Below, piece after piece: positions 32,824 through 43,536 of a DNA stretch of 64,000 nucleotides. Each line of letters opens with the position of its first letter. Within the stretch, counting starts at the first letter, position 1. The DNA is from Ceratorhiza oryzae-sativae (taxonomy: Eukaryota > Basidiomycota > Agaricomycetes > Cantharellales > Ceratobasidiaceae). Position numbers and translations under genes: made by a program. The DNA lies in NCBI GenBank assembly GCA_030998015.1, contig JARWMV010000232.1:1-64000 (forward strand). Direction: 5' to 3'. The notes beneath the pieces are model-generated. The model was not told where the DNA came from. It saw only the letters and a list, made by a program, of their open reading frames with translations, and made no database searches.

Positions 32824-34605
32824 AACAACTCATGCCAGGTAAGTGTTTCTGCCGTGCCTCGCAGGGGTGAAGTCTTGTTTGCTTACATGATCCAAAATGA
32901 TTGACCCAGCGCCGGACTTCTTTTATTTCTCCACACTCTGCTTATCAATTTTTCTATTTATTTTTGCGCTTGTACTCTGCAGTAGTATAGATCGCATCCA
33001 CTAATGTATGTACACGAATCGCAATCGTTAGAGACGCAGCAGCAAAATGTCACTTTTTCGTCACATGGGTCAATCATTTTGGATGGCAGTGTATGCGCTG
33101 GTTTTGGGCTTCAGCATCGAGTTAGCCTCAGCAATCATTTCATGGAACTCGGGCGAGTCGATTTTGAACGGGGCTAGCTGTGCTGCAGCCACAAAATTGA
33201 CCACAGCAAGGTCAAAACGGGTGTGTTTAGCTTTGCGCTCCTCTAGTGTCACCAGCGATGCTACAGATGGCTGAGTATGCGATTCGCTCGACTTAGCAGG
33301 ACTTTGCTCCACTTTCGCAGCATTTAGACTGCAACTTTGCGACTAAGAGAGAGTTCATCGCTCTGCTGTGAGGCCTGCTCTCGGATATCTTTACTGATAA
33401 ACCTGCACTATTGAATGGTATGTGCTAGCACTCGCTTGGGCTGACGATTTGCCCAGGATTGACGACAACCCTCGGGAGCACAGCGAAACCTCCGAGCGCC
33501 AGTAGATATAGTCTCGCACTCTATAAGTAGGTCGTCTATAACTAGGTAGCCCCGTTGACCAGTCGTGTATACCTTCTTGTCTTCTGGATCTTTTAAATTG
33601 GCAAAATCCCAGTTCAGCTAGTGAGGTAGTCAGTATAGCCTCGCATATAGTAGATAAATGCATAGCTGTACCGCTTGTGCAGTTTTATCAACATCGGCAC
33701 CTCGTTTCTTCGCTTTCTTCACTACTTGTATCCTAGCTTCTTTCTTCTTTGTTTTCTCCTCTTCAACTTCACCCAGCCACTCATGAGAGCGCTTCAAAGC
33801 TGCAGAAGGTTTTGATACTCGTTTTGTCTACAACAAAACATTCAGCGTTGAGTCAATTGTTCGGCAAGTAGCAATCTGATGGGCTCACCATGTTCGATAG
33901 ATGCTCTGCAGCATCGACAAGATCATCCAGCCACTTGGCAATGATCGGCTTTTCTAGGTACTCGCCAGCAAGGTAGTGAGTAGAGATACCAACGATCGAT
34001 TCTATTCCAAGGTCGGCGTTGAGAGCGCCGCACTCTGTACCACAATCTTCGACTCGCTCAGGATCTGGCGCCTAGCCACGAAAATCATAAACAGAGCAGC
34101 CAGATGGCAGTGAGGTAGGTAGAGATACCAGTGCACAGCGAAGTTTGTTGAGCTTAGGGGTGTAAAAAGCGGAAGAGCTCATGGTAATTTGATGTTCTTC
34201 CGCCGTATTTTTTGCACATTTTATAGTCTATCGATTCTACTGACGGCTGTACTATCTCCCAGAATGGAATATGCACCCTCGCAGCCGCCTAGGGTCGCAT
34301 ACATGCATAACTCAAGAACGTAACTGAGCCTAAGCCATTGGCAGGCACAGTTGTCTTTAACCTACAACTATCGCTCTTGCACGTACCTGGTGCCTACCTG
34401 GCGCATAGCCTAAACCTGGGGTTACTATCATCTATGAGCTTAGACTAAGGTACCTATTCTTGGCTGAGACATCTCGGGCATACTCGTTGAAATGCGGTTA
34501 CTAACGCGCCGATCTCGGCCATGAATCCCGAGCGTGTTATTAACACGTTATTAACTGGGTGTTACTAACCTGTGTTAGTAACAAATTGTAACTAACCGAA
34601 CCCTA

Positions 34606-34613
34606 GTGTGGTC
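34606..34613. repeat. hAT target-site duplication (right copy)
   Basis: GTGTGGTC, identical to 27781-27788. Confidence 0.9.
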
Positions 34614-34760
34614 AAGTTTGCAGCCTTTGGCAAGCATTCAAAGGAATCCCCCAAGTTCCTAGCAAACCGGGATTGAGAAGACGGCCCAGCAGTAGAAGAA
34701 TCCGGTATTGTGCTCTTGCTGCGATTTGCACTTGATGTCGGTTTGAGTCCATAAATAATA

Positions 34761-36559
34761 CAGTAGACTTCCAGTTACTGCTCTCTCGCTACATGCTCGC
34801 TTCGATTGATGAAGTTTCTCGGACCGGCACATAACCGGAGTGTATGTCATCCTGTGCGCGGGCGCAGTAAGCACCAGATACTGCGCAAGCTGCGTCGTTT
34901 TTGTTTTGCACTCCAGACGTACTTATAAAATGGATGAGATTTTATTTTATTGAACTAAATACACACTCTCCTTCAACACACTCTCCTTCAACACACTCTT
35001 TTTTGTGATTTCCCCCCCCTCTCAAATTGTAAGTTCTTAATGCATACACCCCCGTCTGACTGCCTATATGCTCACATTCTTGATATAGACCATGTCTGGC
35101 AGCCGAGATCAACTCACGTATGGCCAAAAGCTTGAGGTTGTCAAGCTTTACAAGCGACATCATGGTAAAATGTCCATGGATCAGCTCTTACTCTTGCTCC
35201 GCTGCAAGGGTTTTACTACAATCTGCGAGCAAACGATTCATCGATACACTCGGAATGAGGAATCAATTCGTCGGCACATCGCCAATGACACATCCAACGC
35301 AGATGCTCACCGAAAGTCCTCTGTTGCTCACCCGGAGGTAGAGGAGCAACTATGCAATTGGATTATGGATGCCAAGGGGGGGAATCTACGGTTGAATGGG
35401 ATGCTAATTCGATTGAAGGCCAAGCAGATTGCTAAGGAGCTTGGCATCCCTCCCGACCAGATGATTAACTTTTCCGATGGGTGGCTTACTCGATTTCAGC
35501 AGAGATATGGCTTAAAGCACTATGTCTTTCATGGCGAGGCATCATCTGCCCCAGTTCACACAATTGATGGTCATCGACAAACCCTCCGCCAGCTCCTTGC
35601 CCGCTATCCTCCTGCCCATCGCATCAATGTCGACGAGACAGCGCTTCCGTATCGGAACAGTCCCACTGGTGGGCTGGCCTCGCATGCTTTATCTGGGCTA
35701 AAGGTTGACAAAACTTGGCTTACATATGTTGTTGGTACAAGCCAGGCAGGCGAAAAACTCAAGCCGTTGGTTATCGGCCATGCTAAGTGTCTGCGATGCT
35801 TCAAACACAGTGGCCCCGAGGACTATGGGTTCTATTACCGGTATAACGCCAAGGCCTGGATGACTTCAACAATTTGGCAAGAGTAAGTACATTCATGTGT
35901 ACGAAAGCAAAGATGAAAATCAATCTAATTAATCCATATCTAGGTAGGTTTCTATTCTCAATACCAAGATGCAGCGGCAAGACCGACACGTGTTGTTACT
36001 CTGTGACAACGCTAGCTTGCACAACCTCAACGGGGTGTCGTACTTGCACATCGAAGTGGCCCATTTGCCCCCGAACCTTACATCCTGGCTCCAGCCAATG
36101 GATGCAGGGATTATTCGAACGTTCAAAGCAAACTACCGGCACCTGCAGGGCCTAAACGCACTCGAACTTGATGCACAGGGTGCTCACGACCCGTACCACG
36201 TCGATCAACTCAGAGGTATGCGCCTAGCGCAGCAGGCTTGGGACGAGGTAGACATGAAGACCATTGAGAACTGCTGGCGCCATACCGGCATTTGTCCCGA
36301 AGCTTAAGAGTTTTGTGTTATATATTCATTCCTTTATTGGGTTCTCTCCTCAAGACTCTTCTTATGTGCCCCTAAATACGAGCCGTGCTCATCTGTAGCA
36401 TCTGGAATGTTTACCTCGTTATATTCTCATTAAATACATTAAAAAAGCGAAAAGCAAAAATGCTGACAAAGCGCTGACAGACCTAGAATCTCTTAGGGTC
36501 CGTTGCGAAGCCGAGGCTCGCTTGGGGCCCATCAACGAGCATCAAGCGGAAGTCTACTG
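34761..36559 (+). mobile_element. pogo-like transposon (1.8 kb)
   Basis: Terminal repeats CAGTAGACTTCC (34761-34772) and its reverse complement (36548-36559), flanked by TA on both sides. The inner repeat sequence is less well kept (ATGCTCG shared). It contains a single spliced transposase gene. A short tandem repeat of about 16 bp (CTCCTTCAACACACT, about 34965-35000) lies in the 5' leader. Confidence 0.88.
35092..36307 (+). pseudogene. pogo-like (CENP-B/Tigger type) transposase with one stop
   Basis: Exon 1 35092-35882, intron 35883-35943 (GTAAGT to CTAG, branch CTAAT), exon 2 35944-36307. An N-terminal HTH (LTYGQKLEVVKLYKRH) and a CENP-B-like HTH (GWLTRFQQRYGLK) precede the DDE domain. All three catalytic Asp are present (INVDETALP, LLLCDNASLH, WLQPMDAGI). 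The second codon of exon 2 is TAG (35945-35947), probably from TGG; otherwise the 384-codon frame is open. At one stop from intact, this is a young copy. Confidence 0.85.
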
Positions 36560-36561
36560 TA

Positions 36562-37250
36562 CGACGCTTCCCAACAAGCTTTCGGGACCGCGTTTCTCGT
36601 GAATTGCATTTCTTGCAGTCGCACAAGACTCTATCTAGGCCAAGAGATCAGCCAGCTCCAACTTTGTTCTTCCATGGATCAATTAATTGTATAATTAAGA
36701 GAAGTCAAGCTCACTCTCTTGACCTGTTTCGCCGTCACACTCAAACCCTTCACGCTCAGCATCTGAGTTAAAATACTTGCATTCGATACTTAGAGGAAGA
36801 TACGGGTTGTGATCTGAACCCTATACGATTTGGTGAACGGGCCTATGGTGGTTGTGGGGGTCGCGGTTGTGGTCAAGAGTAAGTTGTGCGTTGTCCTCAA
36901 ACCCCTTGGGTGTGGATAGGGCGCTATTTGAAATTGGGCCGATCTCTCACCGAAAACACAGGTAACAATCCACTGCCGATCGACCCCGATCCACCACAAT
37001 CCATCGTGATTCATCTTGGATCGCCCTCAGGAAATTCCGAGTAAACTGCGGTGATCTGCTCGTCCAGAGAGCACATGCTCAAGGAAATATGATGGGCGAC
37101 AACTATCAATATGGAGAGGCTACGGTCGTTGGGTAACTGATATATATAGTATGACCATTGCCGAGAAGTATCTAACCATCGATTGGACATGTGCATATAG
37201 TAAAAACGGGTAGCGTTCAGTACAGTACAATCACAAGACTCCTATCTTCA
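36562..37250. other. No recognisable gene
   Basis: Between the pogo element and the HNH-like gene. Unique-looking sequence with a few short frames; likely includes the 3' region of the HNH-like gene. I see no repeat or motif I can name. Confidence 0.5.
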
Positions 37251-38508
37251 CTAATCATTCATAACGTAACTCCCGCTTGAATACAAGGCCACCTCCTCTG
37301 CCCATCCTATGATATCAAGTGGTACTTCGATCAGCTGCGTCGCATTGTCGAACAGCTGGCGTTTGTCCAAATTGGTGTGGGCGTACTGGGGGGTGGGGAG
37401 TGAAGCGGCACGCGGTCTCTTAGGTACCTTATGCTGGCTATATGTGGAGTTCATGTCACCACTATCCCGTTGGCTAGTCGAGGCATCGAGCTGGGAGGCT
37501 TGTCGTTTTTCTGCTCGGCGGGCCGCACGTACGTCTTGCTCATGGTTTTGGGAGGAAGTCTTTGTGCTACGTTCGCTCGATGGGCTCGGATCACGTGGAG
37601 GGAGCTGAGGACGGGAAGAGGGAAGCAGCGGTGATTTCTTGAATGCAAGCCAACTGTTGTAGATTTCGATGCAGAGGTCCAGCGCTTCCGCATAGTCTGT
37701 TCGTGGTGGGATCGGTTCTGCGTTTTTTTTTGCATCGAGTTCACGAAGTTGCTGCTCCTTCTGCGCCAAATTACAGACCACGAAGAAGGCGTGTGTGTGC
37801 GAGCGAACAGGTGGAAGCTCCTGAAATGGGTAGGAATATATCTCGTTGGTTCCATCGGGCCGATGGCGTACGAAGGGGTGTATATCGTCTCGGAGGGGAA
37901 GAAAGGTATAATCGTGACCACTTGAGATTGTTTCCTAGATCGATGAGGGTGAGCTCACTGAAGGGACACAAGCGAAATTCACGTACATCATCAAAACGTG
38001 GAAGCTTTTTTCGAAGCACGAGTAGACCTATCTTTCGAAGCCATTCAAGTGGGGGAACAAGTGCCCATTCCCCATCGTCAAACAATTGGCGTATAGTGGG
38101 AGCCACTGGCGCTAACGTCATTGACAAATCAAGGCGGACGCAAACGAAAGTATAACTTACAATAAATGAGGTCGTGTCTCGAATCAAGATTAAGACTGTT
38201 ATTCTCTAAGCCCCACGCATCCTCCAGCTTCCACAACTATCGAAATGCCATACCATAAATGATATCTGCAGGTAAGGAAGAACTAACCATATGTGCCTTC
38301 GTTGCTCTTTGGAGTACGTGACAAACTTCTAGGGGCCGTTTGGCCAGAGTGATGAGACATTGCTCAGGCACAGTTGAGACCTCTGGGAGTTTTTTTTTTT
38401 CGCGTGAGCAGATGAGTTGGAGCCAGTGGCACGGTTGCGGGGGGTCAAGTAAACTTCGGAAGATGCTTTTGGAACACTCGGAGACTCAGGCTCAACTAGT
38501 GGGCTCAT
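37251..38508 (-). CDS. HNH-nuclease-like protein of agaricomycete type
   Basis: Four exons fit exactly: 38508-38288, 38236-38161, 38111-37987 and 37934-37251, with introns of 51, 49 and 52 nt. The spliced protein reads through CHVLQRATKAHM, LEDAWGLENNSLNLDSRHD, IRQLFDDGEWALVP and FLPLRDDIHPF. This pattern recalls fungal HNH-like proteins (cHv-RaT, lnlDSR, LFDdgeW). The C-terminal 130 residues are low-complexity. Activity is doubtful because the usual HxLFD His is Arg. Exon 1 from the ATG at 38508 is out of frame by 1 nt unless the 11-A run (38390-38400) has lost or gained a base, so the start is unresolved. Confidence 0.6.
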
Positions 38509-40031
38509 TTTAGGTGGAGGTGGTTCAGGCGTGATTCACCCCCAAGTTCAAATGGCTTGCCTAGACACAAGCGCCTGTTTGGTCGCGTTTGCTTATGATA
38601 TCAAACAATCGGCAGTCATCTCGGTTAGACCCTCACCCCTCTATTAAAACTCCCAGCTCGCTAATCCTGACCGACTGCTGCTCGATGCGCGTGCTGATAG
38701 ACACGACACAATCGAGGACAGGCAGTCATGTGCGATGGATGCGCGCATGGGCAACATATGCAATCTCATGTATCAGATGATGTTAGGGATGACGTGCAAC
38801 GGATGTGCGGGCAATGTGACCACGGTCAGGATGGGTGATAGTATGAATCGTCGCGATACATCATCGGCTGTACAAAACTTCAGGTTTCTCCCCGAAACGG
38901 GGTCTGTTCCTCCCACGTCCACATCTAAGCCAACCATTTCCTCTTGCTCCGTTCCTAGGGTCCAGTGGCTCAAGGCCGGATCGTGAGCGCGACTGAGTGG
39001 TGGGTATCGTTTTCTCAACCTCGCTGGGGCGCTGAGCTGATAATAGGAGCGCTGATTAGTCGCGTCCGTCTAGCTGAGGCGTGAGCCCATTGAGATGACG
39101 GCTTGTCTCATCGGTCTGCTTGGGAGAATACCGTGGTACCTGCACAAGAAGACCTCACTGTAGGAAACCCAGGGATTAAAACTTAATCCCCTGGACTTCC
39201 TGGATATCCAATGGAGATTGACAGTCCGGACAGGATCTCTTTGGATCCTGTCAGCGGATCCACGCATTAGATGAAAGCCCCAGACCGAAAGAAATCCGCT
39301 CGGCTCCAACACTGGGGATTTCCGTAGATCCAGGCACTCCATTTGAATTTGACATGAGACAAACAAGGATATAGATGATTAGAGCTACATGCGCAGATAC
39401 AGAGAACGGGGCAATACCACAATAATACGAGAGTGGCAAAAAATAAAAACTGGTTGGACACAAAGTAGCACAAGTCTGTGCAATACAGAACCAAGAAGGT
39501 GCAAACCACAGAACAAAGAACAGACTAATAAAGACAATTTAAACTGGCACACCTAATTCAGGTTTGGGTCAGGCTCCCCCCCCCTCATCATTGAACTGTG
39601 TGCACCCCCCTCAGCTTTGGTCAACAATCACCCACATGTTTGCACTTAGCTCTACTCTCCCAACAGCAGTGTGCACTGTTCCAAGGTGAATGATTGTTGC
39701 ACTGGATAGTTGGTTGTACGTCATGATGGGGTCCTGCTCAGGAAAAATGGTGGGTGTGATAATACATGGGGTGTGGTAATCATGTATTAACTGTAGAATT
39801 TTGCTATATTACATCTCATGTGGTCAAACAACATAATCACATGAGACAACATTAACCAACATAATATACATGGTTAATTACCAAATGTGTATTCACTAGT
39901 TGTTTTGCACAATCTAATTTGCAAGTAAATTCAATAAAATGCCAGTGTGAACAGCCAAGATATATATCTGACCAAATGTACAATACACTGGGCACAGAGA
40001 AAACTGGGGAATGAAGGATCAGCAGGGTGAG
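38509..40031. other. No confident gene
   Basis: Short frames only. The part around 39170-39320 has imperfect inverted repeats (for example the GATCCTGTC and GACAGGATC type near 39225-39260). The AT-rich stretch 39760-40020 contains imperfect palindromes. It may hold decayed element sequence, but nothing can be assigned. Confidence 0.5.
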
Positions 40032-41073
40032 TGTTATGGGTCAGGGTACACTTGAATATCTAGAGAGGATAGATGGTGGGCTGCCTAATGCATGTACTTC
40101 CTCAGCTACAGGTACTTAGATTTCCTCTAATAGCTGGTACTTAATGTCATGCTCAATCAGGCAATATTGTATCCTTATATATCTCTGTATATAAGATACA
40201 ATGACTCAGACAGTATATAACTAATATGGTACTTTATTCCTCAGTACTAGTTATATAAGAAATCACACACAGACAAGAGAAAAATAGAAAGAGAAAAGAA
40301 ACTAATAACCAGTCTGGGTTGAGTAGAGGGAGGTGGTCTGGAAGGGCCTCAGAGGAGGTCCTTTTATACCCTGAGGAGGGCATTCCAGAGCCAAATAGAT
40401 ACATGCATGCCAGTGTGATCATCAAAAGAGGGTACTGCTATACTTGGGGTACACCCCAGCCCAATATAGGATAAAAGAGTAAAGACAGGGTGTGGATCAA
40501 AGGCATTGATGCATCTGAGACCTGCTATTGGCTTGTAGATCATATTATCATAGTATATACATGTAATGAATGGAGGCTACATCTCAGTGAGTCATAAAGT
40601 GAGTCAGAGAAGCTTCTGGATCAATTTGGGAAGCTCTCCTGACTGACTGGAGTCATTAGATCTTGATTGATGGTCCAGTAAGATTCTAATGATCTTCGGA
40701 CCATTCCGGCACGAGGATCTGGTGGATCGTGAGGATCTTCAGGCAGCAGATACCGCCGAAGATTAGCTATCGATAGAGCACAAGATCGCTTTGATAGCGT
40801 AAGCGGTTGCCGAGATATGGGTGGTGCGATGTTGTAATCAATATCTCCTGATAAGAGGAAATATCGCAACCTCTATTTCTCTCTGAGTTCTTAAGATAAA
40901 ATCACGAAAAAATATGCGTTGGAAAGAAGAGATTTTGTACTATTTAATGGAACACAAATAGTACAATTTCAGATGCATACAAATTCATTTAATTTCAAGA
41001 AAAATTACAGAAGCATCGCTTGAGGTTGGCAGAGCAGACTAAAATAATAGAAAAATGTTAGTGATCCATAACA
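40032..41073 (-). repeat. B2 3' LTR
   Basis: 1042 bp. Compared with the solo LTR and B1 it lacks about 267 bp after TATCTAGAG, a deletion also present in the other B2 LTR. Minus-strand TATAAAAG lies at 40368-40361. Confidence 0.93.
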
Positions 41074-41076
41074 TAG

Positions 41077-41083
41077 CCCCCCC
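41077..41083 (-). other. B2 polypurine tract
   Basis: Seven G on the minus strand followed by CTA and the 3' LTR; the likely plus-strand primer. Confidence 0.7.
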
Positions 41084-41104
41084 AGTCTGGTATGTCAACT
41101 CACA

Positions 41105-42192
41105 TTAGAGAGAATCATATCCCTCATTGTCAGAGCTGATGTAAATGTACTCCCTTTCCTCCAACTGGCTTGGCTCAGCTAGTTCGGAAGGAGTGGAGGT
41201 GCCAGACACAGTAAGGGACTCATCATCTGACTCCTTAGCCTCAGGATCAGCTTCAGAGAGAGAGACAGATTGAGATGGTCCAGCTTCATTTTCAAAATGA
41301 ACCCTAGGGCAACCATCTGCCACCCCTGTATCCCTGGGGTTGGAAGACCTGTAATTCATATGGTTAGCTGGGTATGCCACTCCCCTTTGCTAGGATTTCA
41401 AGCATACCAAGGGACAGTTTTGGGCCCTGTAGCAGCAGCCAATTGTTCCATCTTGCTCTTCAGGAACTGGTAGAACTTCTTGGCAGATAATTGCTGCCTC
41501 AGAGAGAAGTAGACATGCATATCATCTCCCCAAGTCATAGGAACTCCAGACTTGTTGGGCTCCAGCCATCCCTTCTTGCAGAATATAGAGTGATATAGAT
41601 GGAAGCAATCCTTTCCAGCTGCTATCATGGCACAGGGGAAAGGAGGGAGGACAGCTGTCTTGTCCCTGCCATCATACATAGCCAGACAGCACAGGCTGCA
41701 AACCATCTGTAAGACCCAAGTCTGCAATTGAACCACTTCAGAAATAAGGGCAGGAAGAGATTCAAAAGGATTCTGCCAGTTGCAAGCAGTGAAGCCTGTT
41801 ATTGGCTCTATAGGGAAAGCAATTCCTGCTTCCCTGACGCGCGCATATAGAGGTGAATCCACTGAAAAGTTATGAGACCTGTAGGCCTCTTCCAAAGTCC
41901 CATTCTGCAAGTAGGTTCCCACAGCATCTTGCACTTGGAGGAGTGCATCTACCAGGGCATGGGCTACTTGATCATGCACATACCATCCATCAGTGCCCCA
42001 GTCCTCATTGAAACTATAGTAGATTTCAATGCCATCCCTGAACTTTCATTCCAGGATGGAAGTACTGGAGGCATACAGTCCTTCCCCCATGCACATAGAG
42101 GCTGCCAGGCAGGCAAAGTATTTGGACAGCAGAACTGAATCTGCTACTGCCTTGGCTTGCTCCTCATTTAGCATCATAGGAGGGGACTGCAT
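41105..42192 (-). CDS. B2 accessory gene 2 (spliced, unknown)
   Basis: Exon A 42192-41408 starts MQSPPMMLNEEQAKAVADS. Exon B 41348-41105 is acidic and ends DNEGYDSL. The intron of 59 nt has GTATGC, a GCTAAC branch and TTACAG, and joins the frames exactly (785 + 244 nt) into 342 residues. One in-frame TGA lies at 42048-42046. The middle is rich in aromatic and Cys residues (LYHSIFCKKGWLEPNKSG). No family is recognised. It lies next to the 3' LTR, a position used by accessory or envelope genes in some retroelements; no envelope features are seen. Confidence 0.55.
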
Positions 42193-42389
42193 TGTGTAAG
42201 AATAGGGGGATAGCAGGTGAAAGTGCTTAAGAGCTAGTAGGGTGTTGAACTGCTGAGGAGAGAGGGCTCTCCAAGGCTGTTTTTATAGCCCAGAGACATC
42301 CAGCTTTGCTCTTTGGAATTATAGGATTGTCCCTTAGGTTCACACAAGTGGAATTGGGGGACAATAGCATAAATTCCAAGCAGACTAAA

Positions 42390-43225
42390 CTAATACAAGT
42401 CATGAGTCTCCATGATATCCCTCAGCTGTCTTTGGGCAGCTCTGAGGTTCCCTACTTCTTCCACTAGGTCCCTATTCAACTCCTGTACCCTACTTTCCAA
42501 GGCCAACTCTGTCACCAGAAGGTCACCAGATGACTCAGTTTCATCAGAAAGGGAGTCAGATGGCAATTCTGGCTGGTATTCAGGAGAAGGGGAAGGAGGG
42601 TAAGCAAGTCTAAACAAGTCAACTTTAGATCTTGACTCAAGAGAAGCAAACTCACTGATATTCAGGAAGCTCTCCTCCTGACTCATATTCCCCATCTGTA
42701 GGTGCTTCAGAGAGTATGGAAGGCTCTCTGGAAGCATCATGGGGCTGATGTGCATAATCCCTAAACAGATCAGCTTTAGATCTTGACTCAATCAAAGTCA
42801 AGAACTTACCAGTCCATTCTCTCCAGGAACTCCTCATAATTGACTGGGCTTGCACTCCTTGGGGGAGGCACAGGCCTTTTGTCCCTCCTGCCCCATCCAT
42901 GCATCAGAACCAGATCAAATGGGGTTGGCTCCAACCCTGGAGAGGGGGGAGTCAGCCATCCAATCTTGAAATGAGGGCCTTGACTGGGAGCTTCCAATGG
43001 GTAAGTTGGAAGTGGAGGGTAAAGTGCAGAGGGTGCTGGATTGGGATACACTGGAAGGGGAACATCTGGGGCAGGCTCGATGCCCTCCCTTCTAGATTGT
43101 TGCCTATTCTGCCTGTTTTGAGATTGCACCCTAGTGTGTTCCCATCTGAGGCCCATAAAGCGATGCTCCAGAATGTCCAGATGAGAGCTGGGAGTCTGGG
43201 GATGTTCAATCAAGTAATCAGACAT
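42390..43225 (-). CDS. B2 accessory gene 1 (proline-rich, coiled coil, spliced)
   Basis: Exon A 43225-42810 encodes a Pro-rich 138-residue region (PLPVYPNPAPSALYPPLP). Donor GTAAGT at 42809 and acceptor ATATCAG at 42655 define a 155-nt intron; exon B 42654-42390 continues in frame to 226 residues. The C-terminus is a likely coiled coil (LALESRVQELNRDLVEEV). The intron contains a near copy of the exon B start (SRSKADLF against SRSKVDLF), evidence of a local duplication. B1 keeps the same signals at 1-613. Function unknown. Confidence 0.55.
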
Positions 43226-43536
43226 GTTTAGAGGGTGAAACTGTGCAGTATACAGCTGTAGTACCTTAGAGACAACACAAAAATCTTATACTGCATGTAT
43301 TTCACATCCAGTTGCCAATAGGAAGCTTACTCCAAATAAAAGAAGCTTGTAACTGGCCAAATAGAGTGCGCTCTGCTGTTATCTGTACAGTTATCACATG
43401 CTGATCCTTCCAGATCTTTCTTATCTAGTCCTTAAACCTTATAGTTGGTGATTGGTCCAAGCAGTCAACTGAGATTACTTTGCAGTGACTCGTTCTGATG
43501 ATTGCTTAAGGGATCAGACAACTTTATACTTTAAAT

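Larger units (their letters stand above)
30196..33091 (+). mobile_element. Tc1-like transposon (interrupted by a B-family solo LTR)
   Basis: Long inverted repeats of about 215 bp (30196-30415 and 32877-33091) flanked by TA (30194-30195 and 33092-33093). Each repeat holds a 19-bp core, ATCCAAAATGATTGACCCA, twice in inverted orientation (30203-30221 and 30385-30403; 32890-32908 and 33066-33084). Removing the solo LTR leaves 1582 bp, a usual Tc1 length. It sits inside the hAT transposase. Confidence 0.9.
28111..34191 (-). pseudogene. hAT transposase remnants
   Basis: Read on the minus strand. An opening frame at 34191 (ATG, one in-frame TAG) is followed by a BED-type zinc finger region near 33640-33430 (RFRCAPEGCRQSWANR, RVLAH). 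A segment at 33312-33070 (KIDSPEFHEMIAEAN) runs into the Tc1 element. Beyond it, 30141-29760 is DUF659-like (FDGGSMNRPQSF, TPDTWIPYL, SHTGNFYF, then ITCNSASNAWAAQD). C-terminal dimerisation-like pieces lie at 28752-28360 (FWANKVKHPDASLLAV, RQNVSTLVHMARIQQEL). Stops and frame changes are frequent, so it is inactive. Introns are possible but not resolved. Confidence 0.75.
27789..34605 (-). mobile_element. hAT transposon (interrupted by a Tc1-like element)
   Basis: Bounded by 13-bp terminal inverted repeats, TAGGGTTCAGTTA (27789-27801) and TAGGGTTCGGTTA on the other strand (34593-34605), with one mismatch, inside 8-bp target duplications. Removing the Tc1 insert leaves about 3.9 kb. Subterminal GTTANTAAC palindromes lie at both ends. 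The transposase is on the minus strand and decayed. Confidence 0.9.

Noticed and set aside
33391..33663. 90-codon minus-strand ORF as an independent gene
   Set aside because: The neighbouring frame encodes the BED-finger part of the hAT transposase; this frame is a shadow.
34961..35000. Tandem CTCCTTCAACACACT repeats as a CRISPR-like array
   Set aside because: Repeats are directly adjacent without spacers and lie in the leader of a pogo gene; the genome is fungal.
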